A stretch of DNA of 64,000 nt from Paenimyroides tangerinum (GTDB lineage Bacteria > Bacteroidota > Bacteroidia > Flavobacteriales > Flavobacteriaceae). A program made the position numbers and the translations under genes. The stretch spans positions 1-64,000 of the forward strand of contig NZ_RQVQ01000020.1 of NCBI RefSeq assembly GCF_003865405.1. Reading direction: 5' to 3'. The first letter of the stretch is position 1. Every line of letters starts with the position of its first letter. The notes beneath the pieces are model-generated. The model did not search any database, was not told the DNA's origin, and saw only the letters and a list, made by a program, of their open reading frames with translations. Shown piece after piece: positions 1-8,135 of the stretch.

Positions 1-78
1 TTATCTTCCAAATTTATTTTTGTTAAAATTTAAATTTGTTTTTTCTTGATTTGTATGAACTTCTGTTTTTCAACGGTG

Positions 79-107
79 CAAATATACCGCCTTATTCTTG
101 TGCCAAA
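79..107 (-). promoter_or_regulatory. Strong Bacteroidota-type promoter reading left
   Basis: On the minus strand a TTTG (-33 element, 104-107) is followed after 17 bases by TATATTTG (-7 element, 79-86), an excellent match to the Flavobacterium promoter pattern TTTG-N17-TAnnTTTG. The spacer is unusually GC-rich. It would transcribe out of the left edge of the window. The strength and the absence of a start codon in the ~75 bases that remain suggest a long leader or a stable-RNA operon; that last point is inference. Confidence 0.6.
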
Positions 108-206
108 CAAGCTTTTTTGAAGTTAATTTTTGATTATTTTTTAGTAAGCTGATGCTAAAAGATTTAAGGATTGAAAATTTGTAAATTTGCTGATTCGAGG
201 ATTTGA

Positions 207-407
207 AAATGAAATAATAAAGATATTGAAAACTTCTTATCCATATAAACTCTCTTAGATACAAACCTTGTAGGTTAACCTATAAAGGAAAATAAAAACT
301 CCAAAAGAGTTTGAAACTCTGTTGGAGTTAGTGAAGAATTCATCCTATCGTCGGAATAACAGAAAAAAAAACTACAGGGTTTTGAAAACCTTGCAGGTTA
401 ACTTTGA
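207..407. repeat. Long hairpin-bearing repeat, copy 1
   Basis: This copy aligns with 470-695 over most of its length: a shared AAATGAAATAAT start, a half hairpin (263-276), an imperfect hairpin (300-326), a conserved tail with TCCTATCGTCGGAATAA, and a second imperfect hairpin (about 369-399). It lacks the left arm of the first hairpin that copy 2 keeps. No coding content is seen. Repeats of this kind are likely dispersed elsewhere in the genome, but this cannot be tested from the window. Confidence 0.7.
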
Positions 408-469
408 CCTTTAACTTTTATCCACAGATGCACGGATGAAATTTCAAAATTTAAAATTTAATGATTAAA

Positions 470-695
470 AAATGAAATAATGAAGATGTTGAATACTTCT
501 TAATCTATGTAAACTTTGTTAGATATAAACCTACAAGGTTTGGAAAACCTCGCAGGTTAACGTATAAAGAAAATAAAGAGTCCAACAGAGTTTGAAACTC
601 CGTTGGAGTTAGTGAAGGATTCATTTTATCGTCGGAATAAAAGATAAAAAAATAAACCTACAAGGTTTGAAAACCTCACAGGTTAACTTTATGAC
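470..695. repeat. Long hairpin-bearing repeat, copy 2
   Basis: This copy holds three near-perfect hairpins: 528-541 with 545-558, 581-593 with 595-607, and 655-668 with 671-684. The arms read AACCTACAAGGTTT and its partner, or TCCAACAGAGTTT and its partner. All mismatches are A/C on the plus strand and therefore G-U pairs in RNA made from the minus strand. It is a diverged duplicate of 207-407. Confidence 0.75.
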
Positions 696-1186
696 TTTAT
701 GACTTTAAACTTTCAAACTTTAAGACTTTAAGACTCTTCTTGCGTTAGGGATTGAAGCGATATCCTTTTTTTTATTTTTAGAACACATTATATGACTCAA
801 GGAATGAGATTCTGAAACAAGTTCCTTTAGATTTGAAAATCTTAAATTGTAGTATAAAAAGAAGAGAAAAGAGTTTGAGTACACTATAACGAGTTCAGAG
901 CTATATAATCTCATATGCTGATTAAGACTCAACTCTTTCTTATCAAATTCTCAAATAGAAATTCGGGTTAAAAACCCATTAGTAAGGAATCGAGTTATTG
1001 ATAAGTTTCTCCTCTCATTAAATTCAGAATAACAATAGAAAATATTAAAAAAAGATTTAGCGGAAAGCCCGACCGAGCGGTTTCTATTACATAAAATTTT
1101 ACTCATATATATAATGAGCGAGGGAACGCCCAAAAAATAAATTTCTATAAAGATATTAATTAGTCATTTTTTTTTAATTTTAAAGA

Positions 1187-1525
1187 ATGAAAACACAAAT
1201 ATCTTGGAGCGATTTCGAAAAAATTGACATTCGAGTTGGAACTATTCTTGAAGCTAAACCTTTTGAAAAAGCAAAAAATCCGTCGTATCAACTTTGGATT
1301 GATTTCGGTGAACTAGGAATTTTAAAATCTTCTGCTCAGATTACACATCTTTATGAATGTGAAGATTTGATTGGAAAACAAATTATGGCTGTGGTCAATT
1401 TTCCTGAAAAGCAAATTGCAAATTTTATGAGCCAATGTTTGGTCTTAGGTATTGTTGGAACTGAAAAAGAAGTGGTTTTAATTGAACCTGAGCGCAAAGT
1501 TACGAATGGTTTTAGAATTGGATAA
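1187..1525 (+). CDS. csaA: CsaA-type tRNA-binding domain protein
   Basis: This is a predicted cytoplasmic tRNA-binding protein of the CsaA/Trbp111 OB-fold family. The 112 residues form a single domain of normal family length, with 'FEKIDIRVGTI' near the N-terminus, then 'KSSAQITHLY' and 'IGKQIMAVVNF'. Known members are homodimers that bind tRNA; CsaA was first described as a secretion-linked chaperone, but its physiological job is unclear. The ATG follows an A-rich stretch and no earlier in-frame start is plausible. It ends 39 bases before rlmH on the same strand, so the two are probably cotranscribed. Confidence 0.88.
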   Translation: MKTQISWSDFEKIDIRVGTILEAKPFEKAKNPSYQLWIDFGELGILKSSAQITHLYECEDLIGKQIMAVVNFPEKQIANFMSQCLVLGIVGTEKEVVLIEPERKVTNGFRIG

Positions 1526-1564
1526 AAGTTTTTAAAACTGTATTTTTGCCAAAAAATATTCGGA

Positions 1565-2038
1565 ATGAACATAAAATTACTTGCTATCGGAAAAACAGAC
1601 AATAAAGCGTTGCAAACTTTAATTGATGATTACACCAAGCGTTTGTCGTTTTACGTAAAATTTGATTTGGAAATCATTGCCGATATTAAGAATGTAAAAA
1701 ACTTATCTGAAAAACAACAGAAAGAAAAAGAAGGCGAACTGATTTTATCGAAAATCGGAAGTACTGACCATTTGGTTTTACTTGATGAAAACGGAAAAAC
1801 GTTTTCGAGTGTTGGTTTTGCTGACGAATTGCAAAAGAAAATGAATGCTGGAATTAAAACTTTGGTTTTTGTGATTGGCGGTCCGTACGGATTTTCGGAA
1901 GAAGTTTATAAAAAAGCAAACGGAAAAATTTCTCTTTCCGCTATGACTTTTTCGCACCAAATGGTGCGTTTATTTATAATCGAACAAATTTATCGTGGTT
2001 TTACGATTCTTAAAAATGAACCGTATCATCATCAATAA
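1565..2038 (+). CDS. rlmH: 23S rRNA (pseudouridine-1915-N3) methyltransferase
   Basis: RlmH uses S-adenosylmethionine to methylate pseudouridine 1915 of 23S rRNA in the assembled ribosome. The 157-residue length is normal for the family. The C-terminal half carries the trefoil-knot SAM site, seen as 'LVFVIGGPYGFSEEV' and the family-diagnostic 'MTFSHQMVRLFIIEQIYR', and the protein ends in the conserved 'YHHQ' region. It follows csaA closely. Its last 7 bases overlap tail-to-tail with the lipoprotein gene on the other strand. Confidence 0.96.
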   Translation: MNIKLLAIGKTDNKALQTLIDDYTKRLSFYVKFDLEIIADIKNVKNLSEKQQKEKEGELILSKIGSTDHLVLLDENGKTFSSVGFADELQKKMNAGIKTLVFVIGGPYGFSEEVYKKANGKISLSAMTFSHQMVRLFIIEQIYRGFTILKNEPYHHQ

Positions 2039-2535
2039 ATGAAAACTTTTGTTTTTTGAGGTAAAGTATCTGCCGTTGTAATTTTTACCATTTCTTGAAT
2101 AAATTTTTCTGTAGAAATATTTTTATCAAAACGTAACGTAAGAGAATCCGTTGGTTTTTCAGTAATAAATTCTAAACCATCAATTGGTAGATAAGCCGTT
2201 TTATTGGCAACCGTATCGATATATAGAAAATACACTTTTTTATTATCTGAATGCATTCCTTCGGCATATTTTTTTGCGATTAATCGTTGCACATCTGGCA
2301 GGATTTCCCCGATTGGCAAATTACTTTCAACGCTAAAAACCCAATCGGTATTTCCGATTGTATTGTTTTCGTTTATCGATGCAGAACCAGCGTCATCTTT
2401 TATGATATATATAGGAGATTGTTTGATTAATTCGGGAACGATTGTTTTATCTGCTCTCGAAATTTTCATCTCATTTTTGCCGCAAGAAGCCAATAACAAA
2501 ATCATTGTTAAAGGTAAAAACTTAATTATTTTCAT
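2032..2535 (-). CDS. Hypothetical lipoprotein
   Basis: This is a 167-residue predicted lipoprotein: a basic start, a hydrophobic stretch and the lipobox 'LLASC' near residue 18. The mature part has no domain I recognise. The gene begins inside the last 14 bases of folP, so it is probably translated from the folP message by coupling. The 3' end overlaps rlmH by 7 bases. The function is unknown; the pairing with folP may be only positional. Confidence 0.8.
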   Translation of the reverse strand: MKIIKFLPLTMILLLASCGKNEMKISRADKTIVPELIKQSPIYIIKDDAGSASINENNTIGNTDWVFSVESNLPIGEILPDVQRLIAKKYAEGMHSDNKKVYFLYIDTVANKTAYLPIDGLEFITEKPTDSLTLRFDKNISTEKFIQEMVKITTADTLPQKTKVFIY

Positions 2536-3352
2536 ATATTTTTTGGGTTAATTTCACACATTCAACAGCTTCTTTTACATCGTGAGCCCGTAATAATTTG
2601 GCGCCTTTCATTAATGAAATCGTATGTAAAACTGTTGTTCCATTAAGAACTTCAGTTGGTTCTGTGTTTAAAAATTTATAAATCATTGATTTTCTTGAAA
2701 GCGCTGAAAGTACTGGCAAGTTGAATTCGTTTAGTAATTCTAATTTATTTAAAACTTCATAATTCTGATTTAATGTTTTCGAAAATCCGAAACCTGGATC
2801 GAGAATAATATCGACAATTCCAAACGATTTTGCGGTTGCAATTCGTTCTGAAAAATAAAACATCATATCTTTCATCACATCGTCATAATCGGTAAACTTT
2901 TGCATATTTTGAGGTGTTCCTTTCATATGCATCATAATGTACGGAACTTTATATTTCCCAACCACTTCAAACATTTTTTCATCAAGAAATCCAGCCGAAA
3001 CATCGTTAATAATTGTTGCGCCATTTTCAATACATTGTTTGGCAACTTCTGAACGAAACGAATCAATTGATAAAATAACTTCAGGAAAATGTTTGATTAT
3101 TGAACTAGCAATAGGCAAAATACGATTTAACTCTTCTTCTTCAGTTACAAAATCGGCGTTTGGTTGTGTAGAATATGCGCCTAAATCAATTATCGAAGCG
3201 CCGTCAATCAACATCTTTTCGGTTTGCTTTAGAAAATCAGTTTCGGTTTTGTATTTTCCTCCGTCGTAAAATGAATTTGGTGTACAATTTAAAATTCCCA
3301 TCACTTTCGGAACTTCAAAATCCATCAATTTTCCATTACAATTTATTGTCAT
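2522..3352 (-). CDS. folP: Dihydropteroate synthase
   Basis: FolP condenses 6-hydroxymethyl-dihydropterin diphosphate with p-aminobenzoate to dihydropteroate in folate synthesis, and is the sulfonamide target. The 276-residue length is normal. Visible signatures are the N-terminal 'GILNCTPNSFYDGG', the pterin-binding strands 'SIDSF' and 'INDVSA', 'DPGFGFSKT', the phosphate-binding 'SRKSM', and the C-terminal 'RAHDV'. The common TPDSF Asp is Asn here, which as far as I recall is usual in this family of bacteria. The gene is first of a two-gene unit with the overlapping lipoprotein and diverges from the DUF1599 gene. Confidence 0.96.
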   Translation of the reverse strand: MTINCNGKLMDFEVPKVMGILNCTPNSFYDGGKYKTETDFLKQTEKMLIDGASIIDLGAYSTQPNADFVTEEEELNRILPIASSIIKHFPEVILSIDSFRSEVAKQCIENGATIINDVSAGFLDEKMFEVVGKYKVPYIMMHMKGTPQNMQKFTDYDDVMKDMMFYFSERIATAKSFGIVDIILDPGFGFSKTLNQNYEVLNKLELLNEFNLPVLSALSRKSMIYKFLNTEPTEVLNGTTVLHTISLMKGAKLLRAHDVKEAVECVKLTQKIYENN

Positions 3353-3428
3353 TGCTCAAGTTTAAATAATATATAACAAAAATAATCAATTTCTGAAGTA
3401 TAATATTTTAAAAGCTGAAGTTTATTCT

Positions 3429-3436
3429 TATTTTTG
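3429..3436 (+). promoter_or_regulatory. Probable -7 promoter element
   Basis: TATTTTTG matches the Bacteroidota -7 consensus TAnnTTTG and lies 22 bases before the ATG of the DUF1599 gene. I see no clear TTG at the -33 position, so this is a partial match. It would drive the run from the DUF1599 gene to tpiA. Confidence 0.4.
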
Positions 3437-3457
3437 ATAAAAATAAGATTTTTAATA

Positions 3458-4006
3458 ATGAACAATACTTCAGAACAATATAATACCATCATTTCGATTT
3501 GTAAAAATTTGTACACGAAAAAATTACAAGATTATGGATGTGCTTGGCGCATTTTAAGATTACCTTCTTTAACTGACCAAATTTTTATTAAAGCGCAACG
3601 AATTCGTAGTTTACAAGAAAACGATGTTAGAAAAGTTGATGAAGATGAATCGTCAGAATTTATTGGAATTATCAATTATTGTGTGATGGCATTGATTCAA
3701 ATTGAAAAAGGAATTACTTCAAAACCTGATTTATCAAACGAAGAAGCAATTGCTCTTTATGATAAACACATCGAAGAAACAAAAAATTTGATGTTTAATA
3801 AAAATCACGATTACGGTGAAGCTTGGCGCGAAATGCGTGTGAGTTCTTGCACCGATATTATCTTACAAAAACTTTTACGCGTCAAACAAATTGAAGATAA
3901 TCAAGGTAAAACTTTGGTTTCTGAAGGTATTGACGCAAACTATCAAGATATGATTAACTACGCTGTTTTCTCATTGATTTTAATGGGATTTGCAGATTCA
4001 AATTAA
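3458..4006 (+). CDS. DUF1599 protein with two internal repeats
   Basis: This is a 182-residue protein of the DUF1599 family, of unknown function and common in Bacteroidota. It is an internal duplication: both halves carry a DYG-x-AWR-xx-R-x(4)-TD-x-I pattern followed by basic residues and an aspartate/glutamate helix, reminiscent of all-alpha nucleotide-pyrophosphatase-like folds, although that link is inference. I chose the ATG at 3458 because an upstream TTG in frame overlaps the probable promoter. The gene starts a tightly packed plus-strand run that ends with tpiA. Confidence 0.85.
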   Translation: MNNTSEQYNTIISICKNLYTKKLQDYGCAWRILRLPSLTDQIFIKAQRIRSLQENDVRKVDEDESSEFIGIINYCVMALIQIEKGITSKPDLSNEEAIALYDKHIEETKNLMFNKNHDYGEAWREMRVSSCTDIILQKLLRVKQIEDNQGKTLVSEGIDANYQDMINYAVFSLILMGFADSN

Positions 4007-4025
4007 TAAAAAATAAAAAAAGTAT

Positions 4026-5129
4026 ATGAAATTTATCACCCAAATCGCCCGTTTTTTTGTTGGATTTTTATTCATCATTTCTGGATTAATTAAATTGAAT
4101 GACCCAGTTGGATTTTCGTTTAAATTAGATGAATATTTCTCCGAAGCTGTTTTCAACGTTCCCTTTTTACAACCTTTAGCATTAAGCATTGCTGTATTTG
4201 TTGTAATTGTAGAAGTTGTTCTTGGAGTTTTATTATTGATTGGTTTCAAGAAAAAATTCACTTTATGGAGTTTATTCTTGATGATTTTATTCTTTACTTT
4301 CCTGACTTTTTATTCGGCTTATTTCAATAAAGTTACAGATTGTGGATGTTTTGGTGATGCATTAAAACTAACACCTTGGCAGTCTTTCTCAAAAGATGTT
4401 GTTCTATTGGTTTTAATTTTGATTTTATTCGCTGGTCAAAAATATATCTTACCTATTTTTAAATCAAACGGAGCTAATTATGGTTTATCATTTATTAGTT
4501 TGGCTTTATGTGGTTATTTAGGTTTTCACGTTCTAAATCATTTACCAGTTATTGATTTCAGAGCTTATAAAGTTGGAACTAATATCCGTAAAGGAATGGA
4601 AATTCCTGAAGGCGCACCAGAATCTAAATACGATATCATTTTTAAATATAACGTTAATGGAGTTCCTACCGATTTCAAAATGGATGAATTAGTGAATTTA
4701 CCAGAAGGAGCTGAGTTTATTTCACGTGAGGAAATTTTGTTAGTTAAAGGTTATGAACCACCAATTCACGATTTCTCGATTGAAAAAGATGGTGAGAATT
4801 TTATGGACCAATTATTAGAAGAACCTAAGTTATTGATGTTTGTTAGTTATAATCTAAATTTAGCTTCTGAAGATGGATTGGCTGCATTAAATAATATTTC
4901 AACTCAAGCTAAAGAAAAAGGTTATCAAGTGATTGCGATGACAGCTTCTAATCAGGAAACTATTGAAGATTTCAATAAAAAATATAATTTCAATTTCGAA
5001 TTCTATTTTTGTGACGCAACAACTTTAAAAACAATCGAACGTGCAAATCCAAGTTTAGTTGTTTTAGAATACGGAACAATTGTTCAAAAATTGCATTGGC
5101 AAGATGCATCTAAAATCTCATTAAAATAA
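4026..5129 (+). CDS. BT_3928-like membrane protein, DoxX plus thioredoxin-like fold
   Basis: This is a 367-residue inner-membrane protein. Residues 1 to about 135 form a DoxX/MauE-like four-helix domain with 'SGLIKLNDPVGFSFKLDEY' in the first segment and the typical 'DCGCFGD' loop. A further membrane helix follows, and then a soluble C-terminal half that looks like a thioredoxin-like fold without a CxxC pair. The architecture matches the group called BT_3928 family. The role is unknown; a redox or envelope function is inferred. It sits 19 bases after the DUF1599 gene and 1 base before the permease gene. Confidence 0.85.
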   Translation: MKFITQIARFFVGFLFIISGLIKLNDPVGFSFKLDEYFSEAVFNVPFLQPLALSIAVFVVIVEVVLGVLLLIGFKKKFTLWSLFLMILFFTFLTFYSAYFNKVTDCGCFGDALKLTPWQSFSKDVVLLVLILILFAGQKYILPIFKSNGANYGLSFISLALCGYLGFHVLNHLPVIDFRAYKVGTNIRKGMEIPEGAPESKYDIIFKYNVNGVPTDFKMDELVNLPEGAEFISREEILLVKGYEPPIHDFSIEKDGENFMDQLLEEPKLLMFVSYNLNLASEDGLAALNNISTQAKEKGYQVIAMTASNQETIEDFNKKYNFNFEFYFCDATTLKTIERANPSLVVLEYGTIVQKLHWQDASKISLK

Positions 5130-5130
5130 T

Positions 5131-6207
5131 TTGTTACGATACTTTTTTAATAAACTTGGTTACGGAATTTTAACGCTTTGGGGCGTTATTACGGTTGTTT
5201 TCTTTTTGTTTAATATTCTACCTGGCGATCCAGCCCGAATGATGTTAGACCAAAATGAAAACTCTGAACAATTAGCCATAATCAAAAAGAAATACGGTTT
5301 TGATTTACCTATTTCACAACAATATTTAAATTATTTAAACGATTTATCTGTCATTTCATTACATTCAAAAAACACAGATAATTATACGTTCTTTGACGAA
5401 AATAAATACAATGGAATTAAACTTCTAAGTTTAAATAATTCTGACGTTGTTTTAAAAGCTCCATATTTAAGAGAAAGCTTTCAAAAAAATGGTAAAAAAG
5501 TAACTGATATTATTGCTGAAACTTTACCTAACACCATTTTCTTGGCTTTTTTTGCTGTAGGAATTGCAATCTTCTTAGGAATTTTTTTAGGAATTTTATC
5601 TGCTTTATATAAAGATACCGCTTTTGATAAAACCATTGCAATCATTAGTACTTTCGGAATGAGTTTACCTTCGTTCTTTTGTGCGATTCTTGCTGCTTGG
5701 ATATTCGGTTTTGTTCTTAACGAATATACCGGATTAAATATGACCGGAAGTTTATATGAAGTCGATGATTTTGGAGAAGGCGTTCATTTACAACTTAAAA
5801 ACAGTATCTTACCTGCTGTAGTTTTAGGAATTCGTCCGCTAGGTGTGGTTATTCAATTGATGCGAAATTCTTTGTTAGAAGTTTTAAATCAGGATTACAT
5901 TCGAACAGCAAAAGCAAAGGGATTGTCTATGTTTAAAATTGTTTATAAACACGCTTTGAAAAATGCTTTAAATCCAGTTGTAACTGCTGTTTCAGGTTGG
6001 TTTGCTTCGATGCTAGCTGGTTCTGTTTTTGTTGAATTTATATTTGGATGGAATGGACTTGGTAAAGAAATCGTTGATGCTTTAAATAATTTAGATTTAC
6101 CAATAATAATGGGTTCTGTGTTGGTTATCGCCACAACTTTTGTTGTAATTACCATTTTAGTTGATATGATTTACGCCTATTTAGACCCAAAAATAAAATT
6201 GAATTAA
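5131..6207 (+). CDS. ABC transporter permease, DppB/OppB type
   Basis: This is a 358-residue permease subunit of the peptide/nickel importer type. It has an N-terminal membrane helix with the family opening 'FNILPGDPARMMLDQN', then a cytoplasmic segment and five more helices with the EAA-like coupling loop 'NQDYIRTAKAKGLS'. The start is TTG, 1 base after the previous stop; homologues begin with the same M-x-RY-xxx-KLG pattern, which supports it. No partner permease, ATPase or binding protein is nearby, so the substrate cannot be told. It is part of the DUF1599-tpiA run. Confidence 0.88.
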   Translation: MLRYFFNKLGYGILTLWGVITVVFFLFNILPGDPARMMLDQNENSEQLAIIKKKYGFDLPISQQYLNYLNDLSVISLHSKNTDNYTFFDENKYNGIKLLSLNNSDVVLKAPYLRESFQKNGKKVTDIIAETLPNTIFLAFFAVGIAIFLGIFLGILSALYKDTAFDKTIAIISTFGMSLPSFFCAILAAWIFGFVLNEYTGLNMTGSLYEVDDFGEGVHLQLKNSILPAVVLGIRPLGVVIQLMRNSLLEVLNQDYIRTAKAKGLSMFKIVYKHALKNALNPVVTAVSGWFASMLAGSVFVEFIFGWNGLGKEIVDALNNLDLPIIMGSVLVIATTFVVITILVDMIYAYLDPKIKLN

Positions 6208-6208
6208 A

Positions 6209-6829
6209 ATGAAAAAAAATATATTAATTGCTATTTCTGCTTTATCGCTTATCTTAGTTGGTTGTAAAAAAAATGAAGAAAGTAATATCACAAAAGGTCT
6301 TGAGTCTATTGATAATAAAATTTCAAATGGAATTAATCATTTGAAAGATACTTTAAAAATAAAGCACGATACAATTGTAATTCACGACCAATTCAGTACG
6401 GTTACATTAAATAAAGAATTCACGAATTTACAAGGAAGTAAAGTCGCATTTAAAAACATACTTGCTGAAAATAAAGGAAAGACGATTGTAATTGATATTT
6501 GGGCTTCTTGGTGTCCAGATTGTATCAAAGGAATTCCGAGTATAGAAGAAGTTCAAAAGCAATATCCAGATGCGGCTTATGTTTTCTTATCTTTAGATAA
6601 AACTGAAGAAGCTTGGAAAACAGCAATTGAAAAATACAATCTAAAAGGTTCGCATTATTATTTAAATGAAAAAATGAGTGGTGAATTTGGAAAATCAATT
6701 GATTTAGATTGGATTCCACGATATATCATCATCAATAAGGAAGGAAAAATTGCCGATTATAAATCAATCGCAGCAGATGATAAAACATTCCTTTTTACTT
6801 TAAAAAAATTAGAAAAAAAAGACAATTAA
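6209..6829 (+). CDS. TlpA-like thioredoxin-fold lipoprotein
   Basis: This is a 206-residue predicted lipoprotein with lipobox 'LILVGC', followed by a charged spacer and a thioredoxin-like domain of TlpA/ResA type from about residue 70. The active-site motif is 'WASWCPDCIKG' (WCxxC), and the cis-proline region is 'DWIPRYIIIN'. Such proteins act as thiol-disulfide reductases outside the inner membrane. It is 1 base after the ABC permease gene and 3 bases before tpiA, so all are probably on one message. Confidence 0.9.
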   Translation: MKKNILIAISALSLILVGCKKNEESNITKGLESIDNKISNGINHLKDTLKIKHDTIVIHDQFSTVTLNKEFTNLQGSKVAFKNILAENKGKTIVIDIWASWCPDCIKGIPSIEEVQKQYPDAAYVFLSLDKTEEAWKTAIEKYNLKGSHYYLNEKMSGEFGKSIDLDWIPRYIIINKEGKIADYKSIAADDKTFLFTLKKLEKKDN

Positions 6830-6832
6830 AAT

Positions 6833-7585
6833 ATGAGACATTCAATCGTAGCAGGAAACTGGAAAATGCATAAAAATGCACAAGAAACTTCAGCTTTCTT
6901 AAATGAATTAGTGAACGATTTACCAAACGATAAAGAAGTAGAAATTATCGTAGCACCGCCATTTACAAGCTTATTAATTGCTACACAACAATTAGAAGGA
7001 ACAAACATTGGAGTTGCTGCACAAAATATGCATCAAGCTGAAGGTGGAGCTTTTACAGGTGAAATTTCTGCTGATATGTTAACAAGTATCGGAGTTGATA
7101 TTGTGATTTTAGGACATTCTGAAAGAAGACAATATTTCAAAGAAACTGACGGAACGTTAGCTAGTAAAGTCGATACTGCTTTAAGACACAATATGCGTGT
7201 TATTTTTTGTGTTGGCGAAGAATTGAAAGATAGAGAAAGTAAACAATTCCAAAATGTAGTTTATTATCAATTAAAAGATGCTTTGTTTCACTTACCAAAA
7301 CAAGCTTGGGAAAATATCGTAATTGCTTACGAACCGGTTTGGGCAATTGGAACTGGATTAACTGCAACACCAGAACAAGCTCAAGAAATGCATCAGTTTA
7401 TTCGTGAGCAAATTGCTCATCAATACGACCAAACAGTTGCAAATAATACTTCGATACTTTATGGAGGAAGTGTGAAACCAGAAAACGCTAAAGAGATTTT
7501 TTCTAAACCAGATGTTGACGGTGGTTTGATTGGTGGAGCTGCATTAAATGCAAAAGATTTTTCTGCGATTGTAAATGCAATATAA
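6833..7585 (+). CDS. tpiA: Triosephosphate isomerase
   Basis: TpiA interconverts dihydroxyacetone phosphate and glyceraldehyde 3-phosphate in glycolysis. The 250-residue length is normal. The catalytic lysine lies in 'AGNWKMHK', the catalytic histidine in 'LGHSERR', the catalytic glutamate in 'YEPVWAIGTG', and the phosphate-binding loop in 'YGGSVKPEN'. It is the last gene of a close-packed plus-strand run and is followed by a clear terminator. Confidence 0.98.
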   Translation: MRHSIVAGNWKMHKNAQETSAFLNELVNDLPNDKEVEIIVAPPFTSLLIATQQLEGTNIGVAAQNMHQAEGGAFTGEISADMLTSIGVDIVILGHSERRQYFKETDGTLASKVDTALRHNMRVIFCVGEELKDRESKQFQNVVYYQLKDALFHLPKQAWENIVIAYEPVWAIGTGLTATPEQAQEMHQFIREQIAHQYDQTVANNTSILYGGSVKPENAKEIFSKPDVDGGLIGGAALNAKDFSAIVNAI

Positions 7586-7590
7586 TTTTT

Positions 7591-7623
7591 AAAAGCTGTA
7601 AATTTGATTACAGCTTTTTTTAT
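7591..7623 (+). terminator. Terminator after tpiA
   Basis: An 11-base stem (AAAAGCTGTAA and its complement) with a short loop is followed by a T run. It sits 5 bases after the tpiA stop. Confidence 0.85.
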
Positions 7624-7636
7624 TAAAATTTCAGTT

Positions 7637-8074
7637 ATGAAAAAGTATCTTATTATATTATTCGGATGTTTTACTTCGATTTCATTTGCTCAAACTAATG
7701 TTTTTGGCCCAACAATTTCATATCAAACACAAAGTGGAAATATGGCGAAAATTGGTGGATTCTATTTACATAATTCGCAAAACAACTTTACTTATAAAAT
7801 TGACGCTACTGCAAATTTGGCTTATTTTAGAGACAAGTTTGTTGCAATACCTGAAGTAGGTTTTACCTATTATCCCAAACCTGATTTCTTACTTTTACCG
7901 ATGATTGAGGCAGAAGTTTCACCTTATACGATTACTCCAAAAGTTGGATTTTCAGTTTTGACCATTGTAGATTTTTCTTTTGGATACGGAATTGAAACCC
8001 AAGTTAAAAAAGATTTAAAACCTATTAAAGGATTTACTTTTTCATTTGGATTGAATATTCCACTAACTTGGTAA
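7637..8074 (+). CDS. Exported protein, probably outer membrane
   Basis: This is a 145-residue protein with a signal peptide ending 'TSISFAQ'. The mature part is a series of short amphipathic strands with aromatic ends ('FGYGIETQVKKDL', 'FTFSFGLNIPLTW'), as in small outer-membrane beta-barrels, and ends in W as many barrels end in an aromatic residue. I chose the ATG at 7637 because earlier in-frame starts lie inside the tpiA terminator. No family is recognised. Confidence 0.75.
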   Translation: MKKYLIILFGCFTSISFAQTNVFGPTISYQTQSGNMAKIGGFYLHNSQNNFTYKIDATANLAYFRDKFVAIPEVGFTYYPKPDFLLLPMIEAEVSPYTITPKVGFSVLTIVDFSFGYGIETQVKKDLKPIKGFTFSFGLNIPLTW

Positions 8075-8087
8075 ATTAACAAAATAA

Positions 8088-8122
8088 ACAACAGCCTCTT
8101 TAGAAATATTGAGGTTGTATTT
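8088..8122. terminator. Possible bulged terminator hairpin
   Basis: ACAAC-AG-CCTC pairs with GAGGTTGT across a loop, with a small bulge, between the convergent genes ending at 8074 and 8136. It is weaker than the other terminators here. Confidence 0.4.
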
Positions 8123-8135
8123 CACACAATCTGAT

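Larger units (their letters stand above)
1..1186. other. Non-coding region with repeats
   Basis: No convincing gene lies here. The stretch holds a leftward promoter near the left edge, two diverged copies of a long hairpin-bearing repeat, a short simple-sequence tract around 687-740 built from ACTTTATG/ACTTTAAG-like units, and two GC-rich islands at 1060-1080 and 1118-1131 in otherwise AT-rich DNA. Reading frames of 60-70 codons on the minus strand have no recognisable features and run through the repeats, so I treat them as chance. Confidence 0.7.

Noticed and set aside
70..1133. Several 60-70 codon minus-strand frames
   Set aside because: They overlap repeats and a promoter, have no ribosome-binding site or recognisable domain, and their composition is that of AT-rich noise.
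3434..3457. Earlier TTG start for the DUF1599 gene
   Set aside because: It lies within the probable promoter; homologues start at the ATG at 3458.
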